A DNA stretch of 64,000 nucleotides, from NCBI GenBank assembly GCA_027405735.1, contig JAPEHQ010000001.1:868001-932000 (forward strand), read 5' to 3'. Of the stretch, positions 30,960-41,654 are shown in pieces. The DNA comes from Mucor racemosus (Eukaryota; Mucoromycota; Mucoromycetes; Mucorales; Mucoraceae). Positions within the stretch are counted from its first letter, which is position 1. Each line of letters starts with the position of its first letter. Under the pieces are notes generated by a model, which did not search any database, was not told the origin of the DNA, and saw only the letters and a program-made list of their open reading frames with translations. Both the position numbers and the translations under genes were made by a program.

Positions 30960-32059
30960 TCGGCCATAATGTTACATTTGACTTGCATATAAATATAAGC
31001 AGTAAGTGTTATTTAAGTTTACGCTCGAGCAAAAACCATTGTTACTGTAAACATTATAGCTATAAGCGTATTTACAAATGGTGATAATCATAAATATATT
31101 GGCTCTTGCATGTATTGTTTTACATCAGCAACAGCGTATTGAATTGTATTGTCTATAATCTATCTTAATAAAAGCAACAAATGTAATTTAAAAACCCATT
31201 CCAGTAAAAAATGCAATAGAATTTTGAGAACGGCGCGATGTTCATGTAAAAACCAATTTGTGCCCATACAATCAGATTATTATGCTCATGATCAGATTCT
31301 ATTATTATGCACAAATAGAGATAATGATATGCTTATGGGCAATTCTGCTATTATGCACATATGTAATTAATATTACGCACACGGACAGAATCTATAATTC
31401 TGCACATACAGGCCTAATGTTGTGCTGGTGTGCAGTTTCTTTTGTTGTGCCCATTGAAGTGAACTAAGCTAGATTCCCATCATAAAATACCTAAATTAAA
31501 TGTCATCTCATTTGAAACCATGCTATCAAAGATAAGACTATATAGTAAATAGACAATTGCATAAAGATAGCAAGGGTATAATACTCAAATAAGAGATGCT
31601 AAAATACTAAAGTAATGTGGGATATCCTAAATAAAAGATACAAAAAGTACATGCTTATCAAGTAGAACAAGTAAGGGCTGTTCTGAAAGCATGATTGACA
31701 AACTATATTTAAAACACCGTTCTTGATCCACCAAATCAATAACCAAACAACCCAACATTTATACTCAAAATTAATGGAATCGTTGACAATTGCAATGCAA
31801 TTGCAAGATAGTAAATAATCACCAAATAATATAAATAGAGACGTAGAATAACCATTTTATTGCACATTATCCATATTTTAATAAAGAAGGGTTTTAACAG
31901 TATTCTTTATCGCTTTTTACACCCATATTTTACTGCACCCATGTCCATGCTATTATGTTTTTAACTATATTCAGTGGATACAGCAGCTCAGGGTATAGAG
32001 TACAGCCCACCTGGGCACAACTAAATCATCTTGTTACGCAGCACAGGTTGGCCGTAGTG
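30960..32059 (-). repeat. DIC repeat terminal domain, inverted copy B-term
   Basis: This matches the first 1.1 kb of copy A in reverse and ends GGTTGGCCGTAGTG at 32059. It shares with copy A an extra 35 bp near the terminus (GGGCTG.AC.CTATA.CCTGA) that the palindrome copies lack. It carries the same subterminal words. It is interrupted by a 483-bp solo LTR (31455-31937). Together with copy A it forms an inverted pair 27111-32059. Confidence 0.75.
31455..31937 (+). mobile_element. Solo LTR, 483 bp, diverged relative of the Ty3 LTR
   Basis: Begins TGAAGTGAACTAAGC and ends TTTTACTGCA, flanked by CCCAT at 31450-31454 and 31938-31942. Several blocks match the 662-bp Ty3 LTR (TTAAATGT.ATCTCA, the TATAAATAGAG TATA region, AATAAAGAAGG and the last 20 bp). 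The same family is therefore present at two ages. AATAAA near 31880 matches the poly(A) signal position. Confidence 0.88.
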
Positions 32060-32069
32060 GAGTTGATTA

Positions 32070-34770
32070 AGGGAACCATTTGCTGCCTTTAATCACGAAA
32101 TACGTCCAACAATACAGTAGTAAATAATGATATTTGATTGTAGAACCTGGTTAAATAAAAGTATCAGTCTCTAATATAGACTACAACTTATATTCAAAAA
32201 ATTGGTCCCTTATGTTAGAATGCGTATTCAGATAAAAGAAAAGATTATCAGCTTCATAGTAGTAATTTGATATGCCTTATCAAACAGTGAATAATATATA
32301 TATCTTTAGAATATGAAAACAAAAAGAGAAAAACAACAGACGTAGAAAGGGATTTTCAAGGGTTTACATTATTTAGCGCAATTAAAACCCTATTAAATTG
32401 CACATTTCAGCCGATGTAAAAGCAGCAGCATTACAGCGTATACACCATAAACGAAACAAAATAAGCAGTATCTGTTATCATAGAAACATGCATTTTTCTA
32501 CCAGAAAAGCCGTCTGTCATATCATACTGTACATTCATTAAAAAATTGAAAAAGCGAGCCCATAGAGCGACGCCGTAATTGAGCATAGCAAGATTGAGCG
32601 GCTAAGTCTCTTAAATTATGGTATATCTAAGTTTTAAATAAAAAAAAGTGTTTCTTTTTTTAACTTTTCTTATATTTAACCATGTACACTCTGAAAATTC
32701 AGTTTTTTTAGCGAACATTTTGGGAACTCATTTTATCCTTACCAACACTCATGATTTTTATCAAAAAACAGAAAAATCAAATTTTAATACCAAAATCAAC
32801 GTTTAAATATACTACAATGTGAGAGAAAATTGTAGCCATAGCTCATACAAATTTTATAAAAGCTTAATATTAAATGTTAAGTATTGAAACTTTGTACTTT
32901 TGTTCCAAAAACGGTTTTTTGGTTAAAGGATTTTCATGTTATATTTTGCAATAAAAATGTTTGTTATTTTTTATTGAGCAAATAGAGCGCTAAATTCTGC
33001 ATATGTGTATATTTTTTGTTTTTATAACTGATAGTATAATTAACTATAGATTTGCAAAATCAGAAAAAAAAAAATTAAAAAATGTCAAAATTGATGATCT
33101 GGACAAGAATAATTTTTAAAATTAATATTCCGCTTACTAGCCTTGTAAGTCTTAAAAATAAGAGATTTTATAATACTTGAGAACTTTTTCAAGAATTTAC
33201 GGTGCTGTACCCACTTGATCCAAGCTTATTACTGTAAATCTTTATACATGCTAATATTGTGTGGTAGTTTATTTGATGACAATATAGTCTTACTTTATAA
33301 TTAATGCGCTAGAGGTAATTTACATTGAGGCATTGAGCTTTAGTCTTACCTCTCAAATATCATAAACATAAACATGGCCACCACTGAACCCTATTGCCAC
33401 CTTTTTATCCTCTTTGTCCCAAGCCAATTTATTTAATGCTTTATCAGAACCTACCTAAGTACTACTTACAAATAGTTCCTCGGTATTTGCATTCAAATTC
33501 CATAAATTAAATTGACTGGTTCTATCTGCAGTAGTATCAAACGTATCATCAGCCCTCCTTATGATAAATGTCAATCTAAAGTCAGAAATATCCCATTGTT
33601 ATTGTTATAAGCTATGAAAAGCTTGATTTTTAAAAATATAGCAATTAAATAAAAAACAAGATGATACTGATAGCATATGGTGAGTATTTAACATCTACAT
33701 AAGTTTGATGAAGTATGCTTTTAAACCCTTTTAAAAATCCTTAGGCAAACACAAAATCTTGGTCCTGTAATTTCTATCCATCAAAATGTTGCGATTTCCA
33801 CTACTCAGTGAATGCATCTTTTATCAATCTTGACCTCGATGTACATTGGGTATCAGTTTTTTTTACCAGTTTTATTTCTCTAATTCATTAATATCCAGTC
33901 ATATTGAAGGATGACTTGCAGCACTGCCAAAAAAAAAAGAATGAACGCTGCAAGAGTTTTCTACATATCAAATTATGCAATTTAGTAGCAATTATTGCAC
34001 TTAATTATAATTTTTGAACTTCTTAATGTTAATCAGAATTATTAGTACTTTCATTCAAAAAACGTAAGCTTTGCTTTATACATTTACATTAACCTATTCA
34101 ATAAATGACATTGCATCTATTATCCGTTATATCAATCAACTAACTTCATCATGATTCGATACGTTTGGTAATTAAATGCCTAAATTACACTTAAGCCACC
34201 AGGTATCGCCACAAAAAAATCTCATACAGGTAGACGAAGCATCACAATTTGGATTATTTTTTTGTGCCTATAGATCTGAGCTCTTCTCTCCTACATTCAT
34301 AGATCTCTGCAAGAATCATATCTGTATCTGTTTAATTTAACTAAAATTCATTGAACGCCAACATCGTACTTGATAAAACGCCTTAGTTTATTGCGAGTCA
34401 ACACAATTAATTTGATGCTAATTTAGCATCAGCAGCTGAATCAGATAAATTCGAGGTTCGACAACCCCTTTTAATAGTTTGGCATACAATGAGCCAATAA
34501 TGGGCCGTTATTATAGATACGCTAATCAAGGATGGTGAGTTAATAACTCTAATGGACAAACGAATCGATTAGCAGTATAAACGAAATATTAAAATCAAAT
34601 ATAGCAATTGAATGAGCAAGAGATGATAAAACATGTAAATTAACATAATTGAATTGTTTCAAGCGTTTTAAACTGAATACGCCTGTATCTAGTCAATAAG
34701 GCAATTCTGTTGAATCAGAGTAACTCACATCTGCTTTAAACCATTCAAATTATCTTCGTTATCATACTTT
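32070..34770 (+). repeat. DIC repeat core, copy B
   Basis: The core without its own terminal domain. It parallels copy A from about 28290 onward, with the same order of blocks and the same end word (ATTATCTTCGTTAT at about 34765). Positions 34130-34480 hold an extra block shared with 51660-51990 (opposite strand) but not with copy A. Confidence 0.75.
33350..33612 (-). pseudogene. Dynein intermediate chain fragment in DIC copy B (best preserved)
   Basis: On the minus strand a WD-repeat sequence is readable: WDISDFRLTFIIRRADDTFD, then TSQFNLWNLNANTEE, and after a stop KALNKLAWDKEDKKVAIGFS followed by GHVYVYDI. This order and the ALNKLAWD...VAIG.SDG.VYVYD pattern are those of the C-terminal beta-propeller of dynein intermediate chain. 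It ends at GAG|GTAAGA, a splice-donor match. A stop and lost exons make it non-functional. Confidence 0.75.
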
Positions 34771-34799
34771 TATATCTAAATAAACGATACCTTGTTTTT

Positions 34800-36380
34800 A
34801 TTATACAGTTAAAGAACTGATTCATTACTCATTCTCGTTTAATTGTATTCTTTTTTTAAGCATTATTTATCAAACAGCATGAAAATATAGGACACAACAG
34901 ATAGTTTTATTGGACAGAAATATTATGTTTTGCTGATGGTGTTATGTCAATACTCATCCTATGTCTCACATCCAAGGTCACAGTCTATAATTAGTGTTAC
35001 AGTAAATCAATGTGGATCATTGACTTACATCATATTCTTAGATAGTAAAACCCTAGTAATAGTTATAATTAATGTATATAAATACATCCAAAGGATGTAT
35101 TGTTAATAAAAGTGTAATATTCTGGCAAGATTATTTATATAGACTCTTTTGACATTTCAGATGGTTTTCTCAATTCACAGTGATTTGTGAATGTAGAAAT
35201 ATAAATTTTTATGCAAGATATATTTAAATCTACCATAATGTATAATTGAAAATTAATTGGATCAATATTTATAAGGATGGAATTTTTTTGTTTTTGTTTT
35301 CTGCAATTGTAAATATTAGTTTATCATTTTGTAAAACTTAAAACTCATTAACTAGGGCTTAATTTTTGTATTCACAAGATAGGTCTTATTGATTGCTACT
35401 CTGCATTTTTTGTTTTAGCAAAATATATTAATTTTTCGTCGAGATAATCAAAATAATAATTTTTATCACAGCTTAAAACTATCATCACGGGGTTCTAAAA
35501 TTTATTTGTTGAAATTAATGAAAAATGATTCAAAAAAACAAAATCGTTTAATGGCTCATGAACTGCAAGGTAAATCGACCTAGTGTATTAAATAGTTTTT
35601 GTACAGTTTTAAATTCTGCATCCATCTAAATAAAAATCAGACAAGGATTTTACATTAAATTTTGCGTAAAATGCAATTGAAGTTTTGGAGGTTTTTTGAA
35701 GATACACATCACTTTTTATAAACATGTTTTAAATATAACTAATTGAGATGATGCGCAAAAACATTATCTATCGATAAAGCTATTGTAAAATTTTCTAGCT
35801 GCATTTTTCGTAGAGAAAACAAGATTTGTGTGCAAATTTTTTTCAGATTCAGAATTTGGGATGAGGGTAGACAAGGGGAAAATGGAAGCTTGAAATGAAG
35901 GTGTCTCTTTGTATACATTTTTGAGAATATCTCCACGAAAAATCAATATTTTGAAAAACCCTAAATTGTGTCTGAGAGAGCTCAACGAGCTTAATGACAT
36001 GAATGCAAAAAAAATGTTGCTCAATTTAGCCAATATTTTGAAACCTACTATAGAAATGCCAAAAAAATGAAGAAAAAATAAAAGTGCTCAGAATTTTTTT
36101 AAATTAATATATGTTATAGAGCACTTTAAAACAAGTAAATTTCATTATTAAAAAGTGTTAGTATAGCTTAATCATTTCTAGAGATATGAAGCCTCAAAGT
36201 TTTCAATTCTTTAGCAGTGGAATACGTGTAGAAATCTGAAACATTAGCATTGAAAAATTAATACCAGTTGTAAAAAATAGGATATTTCCAGATACATGTT
36301 TTTGGATTAAAGCTGAATATCTCAGGTACATTGGCATATAATTTTTTCTTGATGTTGTTTAGTGGGAAAAAAAGCTGACC
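34800..36380 (+). repeat. Dispersed repeat R2, copy 2
   Basis: Parallel to 18160-19698 in order and orientation, interrupted by a 220-bp solo LTR at 34940-35159. The minus-strand frame is shorter (35764-36033) than in copy 1, with substitutions and small indels. Similarity fades after about 36380. Confidence 0.75.
34940..35159 (+). mobile_element. Solo LTR, 220 bp, in R2 copy 2
   Basis: Begins TGTTATGTCAATACTC and ends TTTTGACATTTCA, flanked by GATGG at 34935-34939 and 35160-35164. R2 copy 1 shows the uninterrupted target (TGCTGATGGTTTTTTC near 18280). A TATA-like TATATAAATACATCC and an AATAAA are present. The short length and TGTTA start are typical of copia-type LTRs; that class is inference. 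Confidence 0.9.
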
Positions 36381-37118
36381 CACAATGAAAAGTCAGGCTT
36401 ATTTCATGAACAACGTGTAAATGTTTTGTGCCTCTTAAAAATGCTCACAAGTCTACATTATATCAGATATGAATATAAGCTATAAACTACATACAATTTC
36501 AATTATACTTAAGTAATGTTACAAAAATACCGTACTTCTTGTTGACAATAGGAGCATAAATAATGGTATATGCTTGATTTGATATATATTTAAAAATCGT
36601 CCATTTTTTACATATATACATAGATCGATTATGTACAATAATTACAAAAGAATTACTGATTCATGTGCCATTATATATATAAATATTATAATTTACTATA
36701 ATATCAACATGCAATATACACGCATTCTGAATAGATAAAAGTAATATATAGTAGTCTACTTTTTCATGGGACTAACAAAATATTTGATCCGGAAATGCGT
36801 TGATTTCCCCGGGTAGATCATGCATCCCCTTTATATAAGTTAATTTGTTACACGACAATAATCATGTTGAATGTACATGGTGAGTACACAATAATGACTG
36901 TGCGAATCGTATTTTTTTTTTTTTTTTTGCAGATGTAAACAATAACAATCGATTTTGTATATTTAAGAATTGAAATACGCCACCTGATGCTATATCTTAA
37001 TGATTAACTCTTTTTCTTTTCTTTTCTTTTCACTTTCTTTTACTACATGATCTATTGAACAAAAAAAAAAAACTTTTTTACTACACTTTGAATCACTAAG
37101 ATTTAATATGAATACACA
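36381..37118. other. Intergenic spacer before the lysine-rich orphan
   Basis: About 740 bp, AT-rich, with a T-run near 36910 and a CT-rich stretch near 37010-37045 that could be promoter sequence. No gene recognised. Confidence 0.4.
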
Positions 37119-37992
37119 ATGAGGTAAAATATAATAACACTTTAATAGTATAAAGGTAATCTAAAAAGGGATTCAAACTAGTAAATTAAACAGAAACAAT
37201 CCAATAAACAGCAACAGTCAAATTCGAGGACAGTCTTATGGAAATGTGATTCTGGTACATCAAACAGCAACAACTGCATCATCGCCGTCTCTAGATGAGA
37301 CACCTTCTTTCAAGCAACACGGGACAGCAACAGTGTCAGATTTGCAGCAAAAGAATCACACTACCACATTGAAAATTCAGGAAGTAGAGACAAAAAATTC
37401 AAAAGATTTGAAACCATCATCCAGACAAACATCATTGGCTTCAACAATTTATGCGTATTTCGGTAAATTATTACATGGAAAGAAGAGTAAAGAATTTCGC
37501 AGTAGTTCGGCGAGTGACACAGCTAAAAATTTACAACAATCATCATGGTGGAGGAGGTTTAAATCAACAACAAGAAGGAGTAAAGGACAAGAAAAGAAAA
37601 GAAACCAAAAGTTCTTATGGTGTTTTCGGCCCGTTGGTGTTGCTGCTGCTGCACTTGAAAAGAAGCAAAACCCTTTGTTTTGGACCACATTTGAAAAAAG
37701 AAATCAATTGGAGCTTACAGAACAGTTTGAAAAAATCAGAACTGTAAATAGGACCAATGATTGCTATGAACTTTATGATAAGAAAATCAATGGTGGCAAA
37801 GTGGTTGTCACTGTTATGCTAAAGGAAGGCATCGCATTTGTGTTGGATCCAGAATGGTCTGAGCCAATGACATTTGAAATTACTCAGTTACCGAAATTGA
37901 CACTTTATCAAAGATTAAGGGCAAGACATGATTACAAACGATGGTACAAGAAACAGCAACAATATTTGTATCGTCAAAACAGGCCAATTTAG
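37119..37992 (+). CDS. Lysine/arginine-rich protein of unknown function
   Basis: The open frame from 37182 to 37992 has no ATG ahead of its conserved-looking part. ATGAG at 37119-37123 followed by a GT...AG intron (37124-37181) restores an in-phase start, giving MSKLNRNNPINSNSQIRG and 271 aa in all. The first half is Ser/Thr-rich and disordered, with a basic central patch (KSTTRRSKGQEKKRNQK). The C-terminal 110 residues look folded (NPLFWTTFEKRNQLELTEQF, then WSEPMTFEITQLPKLTLYQR) and end in a very basic helix. I do not recognise a family. No transmembrane segment is seen. The 5-nt first exon is a model only; another upstream exon is possible. Confidence 0.6.
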
Positions 37993-38648
37993 ACTTTATA
38001 TAATCAAATTACCTAATATATATATAAAATTGAAAAAAAGTGGTATGATATGGGTAAAATGTAAAATAATGGTAGTCGTGGAGCTTGAATTGGGCACACA
38101 TTGCACATTTTTTCGGATGAGATTGCAGACACAAAAGTTTATATTGTGTTTTGACATATTACCAGAAAGTGCTATCTTGATGCAGCGATACTATTGGTAT
38201 AATATAATCCGAAAAAAAGGTTAAATATTCTCGTATTAAACGAATGAAAGCACGATTAATGTCAAATATCGAAATAATACCTTGATGTTTAAGGGGAAAC
38301 CACCAATTTCGTTTACCTCATTGTTTTCAGTTATGAAACTTGCACAATTGATTGATAAGAACAATGATGACAATAAGCGGAAAAAAAATGATAAACATAT
38401 AGAACAAAAGATCAGTGTTACTCATGCGAGACGCAATTCAATGTTTAAATAAGCGACATATTGTATATAAATGCTTTGAATTCGAAACGAAAAAAGTCAT
38501 CTATTATTTCTCATTTCTTTTAATCTATTTCTTATTTATCCCTTATTTTCATATATTTATTTTAATTGCATTACTACTAACATTAAAAAATGAACAGGTA
38601 AAAATCTTTGAGAGATTGTTCAATAAGTAAATCATCGCTAATACAAAC
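37993..38648. promoter_or_regulatory. Intergenic region and ERG5 upstream region
   Basis: About 650 bp. The first part is the 3' flank of the lysine-rich gene. A pyrimidine-rich stretch at about 38500-38560 and TATATAAATGC at about 38464 could belong to the ERG5 promoter and leader. No sterol-response element was recognised with confidence. Confidence 0.35.
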
Positions 38649-40304
38649 ATGTCAAGATATAGTACTTTGACTGAGGTTGCTTCTGCACAATTGAAAAAGT
38701 GCGGTTTCTCCGCCACCGTCTTGGAAAAGACCGGCCTTTCACCTATGGCTTTGGCTATTACCATTATTCTTGGTTTATTGGTCTGGGAACAGATTGATTA
38801 CTTGAGAAAGAAGAAGCATTTGCCCGGCCCTACATTTAAAGTTCCTCTTATCGGTTCCATGATGGATTCCATGGCACCTACATTTGATAAATACAATTCC
38901 AAATGGAAAAGTGGCAATTTATCTTGTGTTAGTGTATTCAACAGGTAAAATTCATTTCATTTTTATCGAACCATAAATTTTGATTATTTAATACACCGAT
39001 ATACTAATGCATTCATTGCGCATTGCTCGTGTCAAATTAGATTTATTGTCATTGCTTCCAATTGTGAATTCAGTCGCAAGATTCTCAACTCTCCTGCATT
39101 TGTAGAGCCTGCTGTTGTTGACTCTATGAGATATATTCTTGCTGATGATAACTGGGTCTTTATGGATGGCAAGGAACACAATCATTATCGTAGAGGTCTT
39201 AATGTTCTTTTCCAAAGAAGAGCTCTTGGTAGTTATTTTCCTATTATGGATAAATGTTATCAAAAATTCTTTGATGAGTGGCTTTCTCATGGTGGAGAGA
39301 CTAGAAAATATCAATGGGATTTCAGAGAGTTGAACATGCAATCCTCTCTTCGTGTCTTCATGGGTTGGTTCATGCCTGAAGAAGCTGCAAAGAAGTGTTC
39401 TGATGAGTATTTTAATATTACTGCTGCTCTTGAACTGGTAAATTTCCCTATTCCTCTTCCAGGTACTAAGGTTTATAAGGCCATCAAGTCTCGCGAATAC
39501 ATTTATGATAGATTTATTGAATCAATTATTGATGCTCGTGATCGTATTAATAATGGAGGAGAGCCTACATGTCTTTTGGATAATTGGTTGATTGCTATGA
39601 AACAAAATGAGAAAGAATGTGCCTTGAAGGGCAAGCCTGCTCCTCATGAATTCACCGATCGTGAAATTGCTTTAACAATTCTGACCTTTTTATTTGCTTC
39701 ACAGGATGCTACTTCGTCTGGCCTTACTTGGACCTTCCAACTATTAGCCGATCATCCTGATGTTATGAAGAAAGTTTATGATGAACAAGATCAACTTCGT
39801 GCTGATGACCCAGATCAACCTATTTCTCTTGAATTAATGGAGAAATCGGTTTATTTGCGTCAAGTTATCAAGGAATCCCTTCGTCTTAAACCGCCAGTAT
39901 TGATGGTTCCTTATCAAACTCATAAGGATTTTCCTATTTCTCCAGAGTATACTGTTCCTGCTAATTCCATGGTTATTCCTACCACATATCCTGCTCTCCA
40001 TGATCCCGTTGCTTATCCTAGCCCCGAATCTTTTGATCCTGACCGTTGGGGACCCGAAGGTTGTGCTGAAGACTACCCCAAGAACTTTATGGTGTTTGGT
40101 AATGGACCGCATCATTGTCTCGGTAAAGAATATGCTATTCTTCATTTAATGTCTACTGTTGCTCAAGCTACTCAAAGACTTGAATTCAAGCATTATCGTA
40201 CTAATGAATCAGATTCTATTTGGCTGTTTGCCACAACTTTCCCTAAAGGTACTTTTATAAGACATGCAGCATTATTTAATCTAACTGATATCGATATTTT
40301 ATAG
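38649..40304 (+). CDS. ERG5: Sterol C-22 desaturase, cytochrome P450 CYP61
   Basis: Two exons, 38649-38944 and 39041-40304, give 519 aa. CYP61 introduces the C-22 double bond in the side chain of ergosterol precursors, late in the ergosterol pathway at the ER. A membrane anchor at about 36-55 (MALAITIILGLLVW) precedes the proline-rich hinge KKHLPGPTFKVPLIGS. This and FDKYNSKWKSGNLSCVSVFN are CYP61 signatures. The I-helix reads FLFASQDATSSGLTW, the ExxR helix is near 376 (ESLRLKPP), and the heme loop FGNGPHHCLGKEYA has Cys at 458. The intron is placed so that SVFNRFIVIAS is restored. All catalytic landmarks are present. It is not CYP51 (ERG11), whose substrate-recognition motifs differ. Codon use is T-rich like its neighbours. 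Confidence 0.95.
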
Positions 40305-41654
40305 ATCAATGTCTTATGAGTTTCCATCCTAGAAAAAGAGCAGCAAGTAATTAATTACATTCGCACATGTAACAATGAATAAATCCCGGAATGAAGACAT
40401 ATCGTTTATCAATATTATTGAGGTTATTCAGTATTTTAGGGATGGAAATTTCAGAATAAAAATTGTCTTTGAACAATAAATTATTCATATGTAATATAAA
40501 ATAAAATATCTGTATTAATAAACACACACACACACTACTATCAGTGCTATACGCATTTAAAAAGAAAATTTACCTGTGAGGAATATATTAATAGCACTAA
40601 TGCTACTTTTTAGCTTTTGAAATGTCGAAAAAATAAGCATTTACTTGTTCTAATTCACATTTTTTTCTTTTGTTTATTTCAAGTCTGGTCCTGATTGTAC
40701 AACAGTAAATGGATCATAACTTAGTTTTTACCATTATTTTTGCAGCTTAAGCCCCGACTACGATGAACTCACAAAATTAACATCTCTCAAGAATTTTCTA
40801 CCATTGCCAATGTATAACAGCTTTGAGCGCTTGGTTATTAATAGTAAGTTCATACTCTCAGAAGAATGTCATTATTTTGGTTTAGATTCCGTTCAACGCT
40901 ATACTGACTTGTTCAATCGCTACCGACTGCTACGATTTCACAGAATTTGCTATATAGTATAGATTTTGCTTTATTCCTTGATGTATCCATTAGTCGCTTT
41001 TTCATTCTTTACAGTAAACGCTATTTCTCTAATGAAGTTGATCTACAGATTTGCGTTCAAAATTTATTTTTTAACTAATCAATTCCAGCAGTTAAATATA
41101 TGTGAAAAAAAAAAAAAAAAAAAAAAAAAAAAGCCAAAAGGGATAGTCTTTCCAAAATGCTAGACTTTTATAAAGGATTCATCCTATGGATATGTATATA
41201 CACATTTATTATACTAGTATTAGCATAATGGCAACCACATCAAGACGCCATCTCAAGAAGAAACATATTATTGTATCATTGCCATATGAGTTTCCATCCC
41301 GGATTCATAGATCTTTCACTTTCAATTTAAAGCATTTCAATAAATTCTATATTTAATTTGCATCGCATTTTCTCACTTTATTGCATAATTAAGCATGATT
41401 TATACCACTATTCCATGAAAATCATATACATACATTAGTTATTGTTCCTTCGGCATCTGTAAATTTGAAACAAATAACCATGTTATTTAAGGTTTCAAGG
41501 TTTTTGTGATCAAAAGAAGGTTTGAAAGGGACCTTCTTCGAGTAACAATAGCTTGCTACGTCACTTGTAACTGAAATTTTTAGTTGAAAATCAAAAAAAG
41601 TTCCCTTTTTCTCTCTTTTCTTCTTCTTTCGCATCTGTCAAATTTTCATTCTTG
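40305..41654. other. Intergenic region with a 28-A tract
   Basis: About 1.35 kb between ERG5 and the BED-finger gene. It contains a CA repeat near 40525, exon-like remnants at 40751-40970 (listed separately) and A28 at 41105-41132. The last 250 bp include a pyrimidine-rich stretch (41600-41632) likely to be the promoter of the next gene. Confidence 0.45.
40751..40972 (+). pseudogene. Possible spliced exon remnants of an unidentified gene
   Basis: After TTTTTGCAG a stretch reads LSPDYDELTKLTSLKNFLPL and PMYNSFERLVIN, ends at a consensus donor GTAAGTTC, and can be joined through GGTTTAG to NSVQRYTDLFNRYRLLRFHR before a stop near 40960. Amino-acid composition is protein-like and both splice sites are in phase. 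There is no start codon or upstream exon I can defend, so it is best seen as a gene fragment. It may be chance. Confidence 0.25.

Noticed and set aside
27111..32059. One complete 4.95-kb CACTA element with long inverted repeats
   Set aside because: Flanks do not show a 2-3 bp duplication and other DIC copies have one terminus only. I therefore list two pieces instead of one element.
34400..34480. tRNA or SINE-like B box (GAGGTTCGACAACC followed by TTTT)
   Set aside because: No A box at the right distance and no cloverleaf. The related copy near 51680 lacks the B-box match.
38649..40304. CYP51 (lanosterol demethylase) for the P450 gene
   Set aside because: The hinge HLPGPTFKVPLIGS and the FDKYNSKW...SCVSVFN block are CYP61 features; CYP51 signatures are absent.
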